64,000 nt of DNA from Desulfobacula sp. (GTDB taxonomy: Bacteria; Desulfobacterota; Desulfobacteria; Desulfobacterales; Desulfobacteraceae): assembly GCF_030145145.1 (NCBI RefSeq), contig NZ_JAQYWD010000001.1, forward strand, positions 1 to 64,000, read 5' to 3'. Below, piece by piece: positions 1-8,914 of this stretch. The notes under the pieces were generated by a model. That model did not search any database, had not been told where the DNA came from, and saw nothing but the letters and a program-made list of their open reading frames with translations. The position numbers and the translations under genes were made by a program. The first letter of the stretch is position 1; each line of letters begins with the position of its first letter.

Positions 1-1
1 C

Positions 2-190
2 GCTCTAAAATTTCTCACTGACCAATTTTCAAAGATCAAAAAAAAACTCCCCGAGGACACTCAAACCGTCTCTCGAGAAGACCGGCAGATAATGCATGAA
101 TTTTTTACTTCTGTCAAACCTTTTTTTAAAATAAAATCGATTAATTTTTATCTGTCTGAATTCATGAGTGATTCATGTATGGCCGATTAA
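2..190 (+). CDS. C-terminal end of an unidentified protein (partial)
   Basis: An open frame runs from the left edge to a TAA at 188-190, giving 62 residues without a start in the window. It is lysine- and phenylalanine-rich and looks helical. I recognise no family. The absence of stops from the edge and the protein-like composition are the only support, so this could be a chance open frame. Confidence 0.4.
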   Translation, partial: ALKFLTDQFSKIKKKLPEDTQTVSREDRQIMHEFFTSVKPFFKIKSINFYLSEFMSDSCMAD

Positions 191-338
191 AGTGTTACAT
201 CCCAACGGACTCGGCGGCAAGAAGTTTGCTTTGCCGGATTCCCGATATTGCCAGGCATTAAGAACCAGACGGATAAAATATAAAACCAGGGTCTTTGATC
301 CAATGCCGCAAAGCATCCGCGCTTGCCTGCGTCACTGC

Positions 339-839
339 TCACTCTTTATTTACAATGCGGAGGGATGCCTCAAACTCCTTGAAAAATTTATCTTTTTTCT
401 GCCAATCCGGTCCAAATCGTCGGTTAAAATAATTTTCAAACTTGTCAAACATCTTTTTCCAAAGGGGTTTGCCCTCATTGAGGACAACTTGTTCTAAAAA
501 CTCTGTGAGTTCAGATAATTTTTCTTTTGGAAGAAAAAAGACCGCCCCCAACTTTATCGATTTTTTTATAGCCTCGGGGGTTATGGCATAGGCAGACAGC
601 ATCGTTGTGGGAAATCCTCTTGAAACGGAATCTTTCAGCAATTCAAAGCCATTTACCCCCATGATATCTAAAATCACAATATCATAAGAGTAACTTAACA
701 GATATTGAAGTGCTGTTTCATAAGTTTTTGCCGTATGAACGATGCACATGTCCAATTCGTCCTTTATCGATTCCAGGACATCCGTTTCATCATCAACTGC
801 CAGGATCAGTTTATCTTTTAAGGGGCTTTGTTTTATCAT
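339..839 (-). CDS. Stand-alone response regulator receiver protein
   Basis: A 166-residue single-domain two-component receiver. The acidic pocket (VDDE near residue 17), the phospho-acceptor aspartate (VILDIMG near residue 57), the switch Ser (MLSAYA) and the conserved lysine (LPKEK) are all visible, so it should accept a phosphoryl group. After about residue 120 comes a charged helical extension of about 45 residues with no output domain that I recognise. No partner kinase lies beside it. It is separated from the divergent ABC transporter operon by 476 bases. Its role is probably a diffusible phospho-relay component; the target cannot be read from the sequence. Confidence 0.85.
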   Translation of the reverse strand: MIKQSPLKDKLILAVDDETDVLESIKDELDMCIVHTAKTYETALQYLLSYSYDIVILDIMGVNGFELLKDSVSRGFPTTMLSAYAITPEAIKKSIKLGAVFFLPKEKLSELTEFLEQVVLNEGKPLWKKMFDKFENYFNRRFGPDWQKKDKFFKEFEASLRIVNKE

Positions 840-1054
840 TTGTATCCTCCATATTCAAATACCGTGTGATTTTATAGCAGGTTTGAAATTTGGGTTTATG
901 GGCGAAGTTCGTTGTCGGTTAAGCGGCTTTAATACGGATTCTTTAAGCGCTCTTTAAGCCAATTGTCCGATCCACCCGTCCAATTATTATCACAGGGTTT
1001 TTAAGATGAAAACATCTTTATTTTAGACAACCCTCTTATTTCCTTTCTTATGAA

Positions 1055-1100
1055 CTCAACTTTCGGGGTTGGCCATTTAAAACTGAAGATCGAAAAATGA
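1055..1100. repeat. Collapsed copy of the CTCAACTTTCGG inverted-repeat element
   Basis: The segment begins with CTCAACTTTCGG and, read in reverse complement, its other end matches the left end of the 22208-22349 element (TCGAT.TTCAGTTTTAA.TGG). Both ends are present but the long GGGGTCAGGC hairpin core is missing. It is therefore best explained as an internal deletion derivative of the same small element, lying in the 476-base gap upstream of the ABC transporter. Confidence 0.6.
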
Positions 1101-1106
1101 ATTATC

Positions 1107-1132
1107 TTTTTTTCAAAATGAGAATTGAAAAA
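1107..1132 (+). promoter_or_regulatory. Candidate enhancer site for the sigma-54 activator
   Basis: An imperfect inverted repeat (TTTTTCAA ... TTGAAAAA) centred about 130 bases upstream of the -24 element at 1253. It shares AATTGAAAAA with the palindromes placed 111-113 bases upstream of the mftA and alcohol dehydrogenase promoters. Position and sequence fit an upstream activating site; the match is short and AT-rich, so it is a candidate only. Confidence 0.35.
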
Positions 1133-1252
1133 CCAAAGTGAAAGAATCTTTATGAAAATTAAAGTGATTAATCGGTTTTTACATCGTCTATATCATCAAT
1201 TAATCCATTAAAATAAGCATGTTATATGATTGACTGTCCAAAAACCACACTA

Positions 1253-1268
1253 TGGCATACATATTGCT
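1253..1268 (+). promoter_or_regulatory. Sigma-54 (-24/-12) promoter of the ABC transporter operon
   Basis: TGGCAT-ACATA-TTGCT matches the -24/-12 consensus with the required 5-base spacer. It differs by only one base from the mftA promoter at 22579-22594. It lies 48 bases before the first ATG at 1316, which has a strong GGAGGAG ribosome site. The operon should depend on RpoN and an activator ATPase, most plausibly the AcoR-like protein encoded at 26060-28012. Confidence 0.8.
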
Positions 1269-1315
1269 GAATATAATGAAGATGTCCAACATAAACTAAG
1301 GAGGAGAGCAAGCGT

Positions 1316-2608
1316 ATGAAAAAATCAGAAAGCACACATGGGACTGCAGCATTTTTATCAGGTTTGGCATGGGCTTTACTTATCACCTTGATCTGCAGTA
1401 TCAGCATGGGAAACGCCTTTGCAGCTGATACAATCAAGATCGGGTATATCAGCCCGATCACGGGCAGCCATGCTGAATTCTCTGAATCTGACCCGTACAT
1501 GATTTCAAAAGTTAAAGCCCTGTTAAAGGATGGACTGGTTATCAAAGGGAAAAAATACACCGTTGAAATTCTTCAAAAGGACAGTCAGTCCAGTCTGGAT
1601 AGAGCCGCAAACCTTACAGCACAGTTGATCTTGAAAGACGAAGTAGACTTGCTTTTGGTCCAGGACAGCCTAAGCTCGATTACGGCAGCTGACCAGGCTG
1701 AAATTAATGAAGTCCCGTTGGTCTCCACCATGATGCCCTGGCAGGCCTGGATGTTTCCGAGAAAAGGAGATCCGGCTGTTGGATTTGACTGGACATTCCA
1801 TTTTTTCTGGGGTCTTGAAGATGTAATGAAGTGTTATACAGATATGTGGACCTCTGTTGAGACCAATAAAATAGTTGGGGGATTGTATGCAAACAACCCG
1901 TCAGGCCAGGCTTTTGCCAACAGGGAATTTGGCCTTCCAGCAGCCATTGCATCTATCAAATATAAAGAAGTTGATGGTGGCTTGTTCATAGAAGGGGCCC
2001 AGGATTACTCTCCTTTTATTGCTAAATTTAAAACCGGGGATACCGATATTATTACCGGGCTTTCTTATGTTCAGGACTGGGCCACGTTCTGGAGCCAGGC
2101 TGCTCAACAGGGTCTTAAACCAAAAGTAGTTACCATGGCCGCCTGCCTGCTATTTCCATCTGGGCTTGAAGTTTTGGGAAACCGGGGTGATGGTCTTACA
2201 ACGGAAATCTGGTGGCATCCCAATGTGCCGTATAAATCTTCTTTAACTGGTGAAAGCGCTGCACAACTGGCAGCCGCCTATGAGAAAGAGACAGGGCGGC
2301 AGTGGACTCAGCCCCTGGGCTATGCCCATGCTATCTGGGAAATCGGTATTGAGGCATTAAAACGGGCCGGCGATCCACATGATCGAGACGCTGTTCGTGA
2401 AGCGCTGGCTAAAATGAAGATGGACACCATTGTTGGGGGCATCAACTGGGCCGACACGCCGATTAAAAATGTTTCCAAAACGACTCTGGTCGGCGGGCAA
2501 TGGCGCCTGGGCGGCAAATACAAATATGAGTTGTTGATTGTCAATAATAATGCAGCGCCTCAAGTTCCGGTTCAAGCGGAGTTAAAACTGATGACAGATC
2601 TCAAGTAA
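1316..2608 (+). CDS. ABC transporter periplasmic substrate-binding protein, LivJ/amide type
   Basis: A 430-residue type I periplasmic binding protein. A charged N-terminus and a hydrophobic stretch ending in AFA-AD form a Sec signal peptide cleaved near residue 37. The mature protein starts TIKIGYISPITGSHAE, the usual opening of branched-chain amino acid, urea and amide binding proteins. It is the first gene of a five-gene import operon with both ATPases and both permeases. The ligand is not readable from sequence. The shared sigma-54 promoter type links it to the mycofactocin island, so the ligand may be the substrate, or a precursor of the substrate, of the alcohol dehydrogenase there; that is inference. 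Confidence 0.9.
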   Translation: MKKSESTHGTAAFLSGLAWALLITLICSISMGNAFAADTIKIGYISPITGSHAEFSESDPYMISKVKALLKDGLVIKGKKYTVEILQKDSQSSLDRAANLTAQLILKDEVDLLLVQDSLSSITAADQAEINEVPLVSTMMPWQAWMFPRKGDPAVGFDWTFHFFWGLEDVMKCYTDMWTSVETNKIVGGLYANNPSGQAFANREFGLPAAIASIKYKEVDGGLFIEGAQDYSPFIAKFKTGDTDIITGLSYVQDWATFWSQAAQQGLKPKVVTMAACLLFPSGLEVLGNRGDGLTTEIWWHPNVPYKSSLTGESAAQLAAAYEKETGRQWTQPLGYAHAIWEIGIEALKRAGDPHDRDAVREALAKMKMDTIVGGINWADTPIKNVSKTTLVGGQWRLGGKYKYELLIVNNNAAPQVPVQAELKLMTDLK

Positions 2609-2627
2609 AAAACGCAGGAAGGCATCA

Positions 2628-3353
2628 ATGCTTAAATTGGAAAATATCCAGAAAAGCTATGGCAGTCTTAAAGTCATACACAATATGTCCTGCGAATTAT
2701 CCCAGGGTGAGATGCTCGGGATTATCGGGCCGAATGGCGCTGGTAAAACAACGCTTTTTTCGGCCATATCCGGCCAGATTTCTGTGGACGGCGGAAAAAT
2801 ATTTTTTCTGGGAGAGGATGTAACAGGCCTTCCTGCATTTAAACGGTGCATGGCCGGTATCGGACGAAGTTTCCAGATACCACGGCCTTTTCATGGGATG
2901 ACCATTTTCGAAAATGCCCGTGTGGCTGCCAATTTCGGAGCTGGTTTGAGCGGAAAAACAGCAGATAAATTTGCCATTCAGGCCATTGAACTCAGTGGCT
3001 TGGCCGACCAGTTGAATACCCCGTGTTCATCCTTGTCTTTATTAGACAGAAAACGCCTTGAACTGGCACGGGCCCTGGCAACAGATCCCAAATTATTGTT
3101 GCTTGACGAGATTGCCGGAGGTCTGGTTGAAAGTGAAATACATGATTTGATTGATATTTTAAAAGAAATTGGCCGAAGAGGAATCTCGGTTATCTGGATA
3201 GAACATATCGTACATGCGTTGACCTCGTGTGTGGATCGCCTGTTGGTCATCAATTTTGGTGCCAAGATAGCCGACGGCGATCCAAATACCGTTATGGCGT
3301 TGCCCGAGGTCCATGAAATCTATATGGGACTGGATGTAGAAGATGCTTCTTGA
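2628..3353 (+). CDS. ABC transporter ATP-binding protein, LivG type
   Basis: A 241-residue ATPase. Walker A is GPNGAGKTT (near residue 35), Walker B is LLLLDEIAGG, and the H-loop is IWIEHIV. The signature motif is LSLLDRKRLELARAL rather than LSGGQ, a variant seen in parts of the LivG family. It ends with the short C-terminal tail typical of LivG. It follows the binding-protein gene by 19 bases and overlaps the next ATPase gene by 11 bases, so translation is probably coupled. It should pair with the 3343-4038 product to drive the two permeases. Confidence 0.92.
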   Translation: MLKLENIQKSYGSLKVIHNMSCELSQGEMLGIIGPNGAGKTTLFSAISGQISVDGGKIFFLGEDVTGLPAFKRCMAGIGRSFQIPRPFHGMTIFENARVAANFGAGLSGKTADKFAIQAIELSGLADQLNTPCSSLSLLDRKRLELARALATDPKLLLLDEIAGGLVESEIHDLIDILKEIGRRGISVIWIEHIVHALTSCVDRLLVINFGAKIADGDPNTVMALPEVHEIYMGLDVEDAS

Positions 3354-4038
3354 GATTAAAGAGTTGAAGGCAGGTTATGGTGAAATACAAGCATTGTTTG
3401 GCGTGGAATTATCATTGGAAGAAGGCTCAACCCTTGCCCTGATCGGTGCCAATGGGGCAGGGAAGAGCTCTTTGCTCCGCTGTATTACCGGTTTAATCCG
3501 CCCCACTGGCGGTCAGATTCTTTACAACAAAAAAAATATTGCAGCATACAGGCCCTATGATATCTCGGCCATGGGCATCGCCATGGTACCCGAGGGTCGG
3601 AGACTTTTTCCGTCCCTGACAGTGGAAGAGAATTTGATCATGGGCCAGTGTAATAAGCGGGAACAGGAGTGGACCCTGGAAAGGGTCTATGACCTGTTCC
3701 CCCCTCTCAAGGGATTTAGAAAAAGAATGGGAACCGAACTTTCCGGTGGACAGCAGCAGATGGTTGCTGTTGGGCGGGCACTCATGTCTAATCCCCGGTT
3801 GCTGTTGTGTGATGAATTATCTCTGGGTCTGGCACCTGTGGTGATAAAAGATATTTACCGAACCCTTGAAACCGTCACAAAAACAGGACTCAGCCTGATC
3901 ATTGTGGAGCAGGATATCAACCAGGCGATTGCAGCAAGCAACTCTTTTCTATGCATTCGAGAAGGGGAAATTGTCCTGTCCGGAACCCGGGAAAATGCAG
4001 ATAGAAACCTGATTGCAAAGGCATATTTCGGTAATTAA
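3343..4038 (+). CDS. ABC transporter ATP-binding protein, LivF type
   Basis: A 231-residue ATPase with Walker A GANGAGKSS, signature LSGGQQQMVAVGRAL, Walker B LLLCDELSLGL and H-loop IIVEQD. Length and motifs match LivF. The start overlaps the LivG-type gene. It is the second nucleotide-binding subunit of the importer; the transport substrate is unknown. Confidence 0.92.
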   Translation: MLLEIKELKAGYGEIQALFGVELSLEEGSTLALIGANGAGKSSLLRCITGLIRPTGGQILYNKKNIAAYRPYDISAMGIAMVPEGRRLFPSLTVEENLIMGQCNKREQEWTLERVYDLFPPLKGFRKRMGTELSGGQQQMVAVGRALMSNPRLLLCDELSLGLAPVVIKDIYRTLETVTKTGLSLIIVEQDINQAIAASNSFLCIREGEIVLSGTRENADRNLIAKAYFGN

Positions 4039-4073
4039 ACAACAATCTTTTACAAAATAAAAAGCGAGAATTT

Positions 4074-4946
4074 ATGATAGCATGGATAGATACCTTGATT
4101 CAGGGTGTATTGCTGGGTGGATTTTTTGCATTGTCAGGCCTTGGACTGTCTTTAAGTTTTGGCATCATGCATATCGTCAATATTGCACATGGTGATTTTT
4201 TAGTAGTGGCCGCCTATTTATGCCTGGTGATCTGTGGACTGTTCGGTTTAAATCCCCTGCTAGCCATTATTATCGTTATCCCGTTGATGTTTCTCTTCGG
4301 ATATGCCCTTCAAAAAACGATTTTAAACAAGGGGGTTGATGGTGGTGAACTCAGCCCCTTGTTGATTACATTCGGATTATCCATCATTTTACATAATTTA
4401 CTTCAGGAGTTCTTTTCTGCCGATGCCAAAAGTCTTGATGTGGGGGCTTTTGAAGTGGCAAGCCTAAATATTGGGCCACTCCATATCGGGTGGCTGCCCA
4501 TCACCATACTTGTCACCACACTGGTGGTTTACTATATTCTGCACCAGATCATGGAATCTACCAAGTTTGGTATGATTGTCAGGGCGACGGTTGATGACCC
4601 TGAAATCACGAGTTTAATGGGAGTGGATACAAAAAAAATCAATTGCCTGGGGATGGGGTTGTCCATGACAATTGTCGGAATTGCAGGCACCCTTTTCGGT
4701 ATCAAGTCCTCCTTTTTCCCCCTGGCCGGAGGACTCCAGCTGCTGTTTGCCTTTGAGGCAGTCATTATCGGAGGTATGGGCTCCATCTGGGGCACATTGC
4801 TTGGCGGAATGTCCCTTGGTATTGCCCAGACCATTGGATACCGGATCGGATCCGGTTGGGGCGAGTTTGCCGGCCATCTTGTCTTTTTTCTATTTTTATT
4901 GTTAAAGCCTTCAGGACTTTTATCAAAGGAAACCCAGCATGCCTGA
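4074..4946 (+). CDS. ABC transporter permease, LivH type
   Basis: A 290-residue integral membrane protein with about eight hydrophobic segments. It opens with the LivH-like GVLLGGFFALSGLGLSLSFG and VNIAHGDF motifs and contains the RATVDDPEITSLMGVD cytoplasmic loop and the GGMGSIWGTLLGG stretch near its end. It overlaps the next permease gene by 8 bases. It forms half of the transmembrane channel of the importer. Confidence 0.92.
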   Translation: MIAWIDTLIQGVLLGGFFALSGLGLSLSFGIMHIVNIAHGDFLVVAAYLCLVICGLFGLNPLLAIIIVIPLMFLFGYALQKTILNKGVDGGELSPLLITFGLSIILHNLLQEFFSADAKSLDVGAFEVASLNIGPLHIGWLPITILVTTLVVYYILHQIMESTKFGMIVRATVDDPEITSLMGVDTKKINCLGMGLSMTIVGIAGTLFGIKSSFFPLAGGLQLLFAFEAVIIGGMGSIWGTLLGGMSLGIAQTIGYRIGSGWGEFAGHLVFFLFLLLKPSGLLSKETQHA

Positions 4947-5952
4947 TACACCTCAAGTAAAATCCTCTTTTTCATGGCAGATAAAAAAACCAATTGCCGG
5001 TCCTATTATTCTGGCCCTGGCAGCAGTGTTCTGTGCTGTTTTTCCGTTATTCGGCAGTACCGGTACGCTCCGCTTGATGAATGAGATTATGGCCCTGATG
5101 ATTATGGCCCAGGCCTGGAATTTACTGGCAGGATTTACCGGATTTGTATCTATCGGGCAGCAGGCATTTATTGGCATCGGTGCCTATGGCCTGTTTGTCA
5201 CCTCTATCGAAACAGGGTTGAATCCCTTTGCTGCCGTTTTTCTTGGTGGTTTGGCTGCCGCAGTGGTCGGCATTCTATCCGCACCGGCCCTGTTTCGTCT
5301 TCGCGGACCCTATTTTGCCATTGGGACCTGGGTTCTGGCCGAACTATTCCGAATTGTGATATTAAATACTCAAAAATTCGGCAGTGGATCCGGTCTTACC
5401 CTTGCCCGGGTGATCAAGACCATACCCAGGGAATACAGGACCAGCGGAACTTACTGGGTTGCATTGTTCCTGACTGTTTTTACAATTTTCCTGGTTTATT
5501 TCCTTCTTCGGTCCCGATTCGGACTGGCTGTCAGAACTGTCAGAGACAATGAGGCCAGTGCTGAGAGTGTTGGGGTTAATATTCTGCGGATTAAATTTAT
5601 TGTTTTTATCATTTCCGCTTTCCTTACCGGATGTGCCGGGGCCATATCTTATTTAAACACCATGTTTATCAATCCATATGCAACCTTTTCTGTTGAATGG
5701 TCGGCCCTGTTAATTTTTGTCGTGATCATTGGCGGCATTGGAACCATTGAAGGTCCTTTTATCGGTGTATTATTCTATTTTTTCCTCAGGGAAACCCTGT
5801 CTGATTTCGGTACCTGGTATATCATTGCGCTGGGCCTTGTGGCGATTGCCATGATGTTGTTTGTCCCCAACGGACTGTGGGGAATGGTAAGCAAACGGTT
5901 TAATATCAACCTGTTCCCGACCGGTGCCACCGTGGTCATGAAAAAGGGATAA
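4939..5952 (+). CDS. ABC transporter permease, LivM type
   Basis: A 337-residue membrane protein with 8-10 hydrophobic segments. The LivM signatures NLLAGFTGFVSIGQQAF, the RLRGPYFAIGTWVLAE segment and the RDNEASAESVGVN loop are visible. It is the last gene of the operon that starts at 1316. After its stop there are 143 bases with no clear terminator before the exchanger-like gene. Confidence 0.92.
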   Translation: MPDTPQVKSSFSWQIKKPIAGPIILALAAVFCAVFPLFGSTGTLRLMNEIMALMIMAQAWNLLAGFTGFVSIGQQAFIGIGAYGLFVTSIETGLNPFAAVFLGGLAAAVVGILSAPALFRLRGPYFAIGTWVLAELFRIVILNTQKFGSGSGLTLARVIKTIPREYRTSGTYWVALFLTVFTIFLVYFLLRSRFGLAVRTVRDNEASAESVGVNILRIKFIVFIISAFLTGCAGAISYLNTMFINPYATFSVEWSALLIFVVIIGGIGTIEGPFIGVLFYFFLRETLSDFGTWYIIALGLVAIAMMLFVPNGLWGMVSKRFNINLFPTGATVVMKKG

Positions 5953-6095
5953 CGACAGTTTTAAAGACAAAACCATCACAAAAAAGCATGCATAGTGTCT
6001 AAAACACTGAGGATCTAAAACTTTTTCGAACCCGTGAATCTGCTTGATTTCCCGCCTGCAATCTTTTATTCATTCACAACACATTACGCTTAATT

Positions 6096-7139
6096 TTGGG
6101 AATCTTGGGATTGCATTATTTAACCGCACAGGGCGCAGCTTTTCTTGACAATATCAAAACCGTTGAAGGTCTTTACAGGCTCATGGCCCTGTTGCTGACC
6201 CCCGGATGGTGGCAGGTGTTAATCTGTTTTATGGCCTGCTCCCTATTAATGATCGTGGGGCTCAATGCCGTTGAAAAAAACGGATTCCAAGGAACCCTTA
6301 TCGGGACCCTTATCATGCCCTATTTCAGCGGATTTCCCAACCTGTGCTTTGCCTATCTTCTTGCCAGGCAAGGTTCTGACGGTGCCCTGGTTCTTGAAAA
6401 CTGCCTGGTGAACAATGTGACGACCCTGACCCTTGTTCTTGCTTTTCCCGCCATGCTGTGGGGACTGGATCTTTTCCAGACGGGCAAAAGGATCGGTAAT
6501 GAAACAAAAATAAACCACTTATCCCTTTTATTAAGTATTCTGGCCCTGGTATTTTTCAGTCTATCTGTCTTTTTTGTATCAAAGGATGGAAGGATTACGG
6601 CTGCCGACGGAATGCTGCTGGTGGGGATCTTTTTTTTCTGGCAATTGGTCCCCATGTTTGATGTATTAAAAAATAATACCCGAAGGTCAAAAACCATTAA
6701 AAAAAGAATATTTTTAGATCTCCTGCTTATCGGCATCTGCGCCTGGGGCATATTTTCAAGTATTGAAACGCTTATTCAATGGATCTCAACCCACGGCAGG
6801 GGGTTTTTCTCCAAAGCCAACCTGGGGCTTTTAAGCGGCCTTCTCATGGTCCTTCCCAATGCATTTTTAGCTGTGTATTACTCGGCTGTTCACCGTTCCG
6901 ACATTGCATATTCCTCCCAGATCGGTGACTGCCATATCTGCATCCCTTTCTGCATAGGGCTTTTTGCCTTATTTTCGCCCATCACGGTGTCCCCGTCATT
7001 TGAACTGGCCATTTTCATTATTATGGGGGCTTCAGCCGGACACTTTTTATTCATGGCTTTTTTCGGTAAATTACCGCGGCTTGCCGGAATAGTTTTGATG
7101 GGTCTTTATGGCTTTTTTATTTATGGAGCGATCATTTAA
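6096..7139 (+). CDS. CaCA-like (sodium/calcium exchanger family) membrane protein
   Basis: A 347-residue, roughly ten-helix membrane protein with internal duplication. Two related re-entrant segments, around residues 75-115 (SGFPNLCFAYLLARQGSDGA, then a LVNNVTT stretch) and around residues 250-290 (MVLPNAFLAVYYSAVHRSDI, then GDCHICIPF), correspond to the alpha repeats of cation exchangers, though the usual NxxGSN core is altered. It starts at a TTG; the ribosome site is weak, so the true start may differ. It may not belong to the ABC operon. The cation is unknown, and the family call rests on repeat architecture. Confidence 0.5.
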   Translation: MGILGLHYLTAQGAAFLDNIKTVEGLYRLMALLLTPGWWQVLICFMACSLLMIVGLNAVEKNGFQGTLIGTLIMPYFSGFPNLCFAYLLARQGSDGALVLENCLVNNVTTLTLVLAFPAMLWGLDLFQTGKRIGNETKINHLSLLLSILALVFFSLSVFFVSKDGRITAADGMLLVGIFFFWQLVPMFDVLKNNTRRSKTIKKRIFLDLLLIGICAWGIFSSIETLIQWISTHGRGFFSKANLGLLSGLLMVLPNAFLAVYYSAVHRSDIAYSSQIGDCHICIPFCIGLFALFSPITVSPSFELAIFIIMGASAGHFLFMAFFGKLPRLAGIVLMGLYGFFIYGAII

Positions 7140-7143
7140 TATC

Positions 7144-7461
7144 ATGACACCTGTTTATACCGATGCCTCATCCGCCATTCTCCTGGAAAGAATCAAATTG
7201 TTTGAACCATTGACCCGGGTATTTAAGGTTGTCCTGGCAACTTCCGTATTTTACGAGATCACAAAACCAGGAAAATACGGCGCAACATCCTTTACAGAAG
7301 GCCTTCGTCAAGGCCAGTTTGTCGTTTATCCCCCTTTTAACTCTGAAAATTTTAAGGCCTCCCCTGACACAGAACATCTGGACAGGGGAGAAAAGGAGAA
7401 TAAAAATTTCAACGGAATAGAATTCACCCGGTTTGTCGCTGACTTACCACAACGGGGTTAA
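7144..7461 (+). pseudogene. Truncated PIN-domain protein remnant
   Basis: About 105 residues resembling the first two thirds of a PIN-domain ribonuclease: YTDASSAILL with the first acidic residue, then a VVLATSVFYEIT segment, then a LDRGEKE segment. After that the frame loses resemblance and runs into the end of mftF on the opposite strand, with which it overlaps. The last catalytic acidic region of a PIN fold (usually 130-150 residues) is missing. No antitoxin gene is nearby. The likely reading is a decayed gene; a short functional protein cannot be excluded. Confidence 0.45.
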
Positions 7462-8902
7462 CCGCACGGAAAGACTTGTGTTGAATACATCCAAACCACA
7501 CGCCTAGCTGATAGGAAATCTGTTCCAAGGAAAAATAAAACAGAAATCCAAAAATATTCAATTCCGGTTTTTTTAAAACATACTCTGTCAGACCCGATAG
7601 GCAATGGACAAAAATAAAGAGGATGGACACCCATGGAAAGATCAACAGCACCGGAACAAACCAGATTAAATAATACCGGGAAACAAATGAACAGCAATGA
7701 TAAAATAATGCGGCATAACTACGAACAATGGCTGAAAAAAGGTCAAATGCACGAACAGGTATCCGGCCCTGCTTGATTTGGGCCTGTTTTGTCATCCCCT
7801 CTGCAAGAACGATGAGGGGGCAAAGGAATAAGAACGGCAGATATGAAAAAACAATGGACAGCAGGACCACAGACCAGAACAATGATCCCCAAACAGGTAA
7901 AAAGAACTGCTTTCTCCGATTCTGATGCAATATCTGTAAAAGGGGTTCTGAGGTACCATACTCAAACCGTCTGCGGCAGAAAGGACGTATCTTGTTGCGG
8001 TGCCTATGAAAAATTTTGCCAATGGGCCTGAATTCCACCGGATGGCCTGCATCCTGCAATCGCCAACACAAGTCAACATCCTCTCCCACCACAAGCGCCT
8101 CATTAAACCCGCCAATGTTAAGAAACAGATCCCGCTTTACCAGAAGATTGCACGAGGGAACATAAAAAAAATTTTCATTTTCCCGGGATCTTTTTGCATG
8201 GGTTCCCATCATCAAGGATGACTTGACCTGTTCATATTTATCCAGGGGACTTGTGTGGAAAAAACTGTCTACCCGGCCCCCAACAGCACCGATAGAAGGG
8301 TCTTTAAAGGCGGGAATCAATTCAGATAACCATAGGGGATCCGCCGTACAATCTGAATCTATAAACGCCAGAATATCCCCTTTGGCTTTTTGAGCTGCCA
8401 GGTTCCGGCAGAACGGGGCTTTTTTGTTTTCCGCTAACGCGATAAGATGGACATTAAATTTTTTGATGATGTCCGGTGTATGGTCGGTGGATGCATCGTC
8501 CACCACAATGATTTCAATTTTTTCCGAAGGATAGGTCAGCCGGGCCAAAGACTCAAGGCAGGCAGTGATTTCTTCCGGTCGGTTTTGAACAGGAATAATG
8601 ACAGACACATACGGATACGACGTCATCCGAGCAATCCCTTCCTGTTCAAGAAATCCTTTGCGAACCAGATCATTTAAAAAAAGTTCAACGCTTTCAGGAT
8701 CAATGGCCCTGCAGCCGCTCACAATTTTTTCCAGCGGGATAAACCTGTTGGACGACAACAGCGCAAAAGCCCCCTTCCAGGCAGCATGAAGCCGTATGGA
8801 TTTTAAAGGAAAACTTCTGACCAAAACCAAAGACGTATCGTTTTTTTGACAGCTCACTTTTTCAGGCAGTTTATATGCCAGTGGTTTTAAATATGGATCC
8901 AT
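7424..8902 (-). CDS. mftF: Mycofactocin biosynthesis glycosyltransferase MftF
   Basis: A 492-residue membrane-anchored family 2 glycosyltransferase. In mycobacteria MftF adds glucose units to the mycofactocin core. A short N-terminal winged-helix-like region (residues 1-90) precedes the GT-A domain, as in other MftF proteins. The catalytic domain opens with VSVIIPVQNRPEEI near residue 98, and shows VDDASTD, the metal-binding FIDSDCTAD and the VGEDVDLCWRL loop. The last third has several hydrophobic helices. It is the final gene of the minus-strand operon starting with mftA, 12 bases after etfB. The call rests on architecture plus the presence of mftA, mftB and mftC. Confidence 0.85.
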   Translation of the reverse strand: MDPYLKPLAYKLPEKVSCQKNDTSLVLVRSFPLKSIRLHAAWKGAFALLSSNRFIPLEKIVSGCRAIDPESVELFLNDLVRKGFLEQEGIARMTSYPYVSVIIPVQNRPEEITACLESLARLTYPSEKIEIIVVDDASTDHTPDIIKKFNVHLIALAENKKAPFCRNLAAQKAKGDILAFIDSDCTADPLWLSELIPAFKDPSIGAVGGRVDSFFHTSPLDKYEQVKSSLMMGTHAKRSRENENFFYVPSCNLLVKRDLFLNIGGFNEALVVGEDVDLCWRLQDAGHPVEFRPIGKIFHRHRNKIRPFCRRRFEYGTSEPLLQILHQNRRKQFFLPVWGSLFWSVVLLSIVFSYLPFLFLCPLIVLAEGMTKQAQIKQGRIPVRAFDLFSAIVRSYAALFYHCCSFVSRYYLIWFVPVLLIFPWVSILFIFVHCLSGLTEYVLKKPELNIFGFLFYFSLEQISYQLGVWFGCIQHKSFRAVNPVVVSQRQTG

Positions 8903-8914
8903 CTGCCAGCTGTA

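Noticed and set aside
168-497. Plus-strand open frame of 109 codons
   Set aside because: It lies mostly opposite the receiver gene, and its sequence resembles no protein; the receiver has complete motifs on the minus strand.
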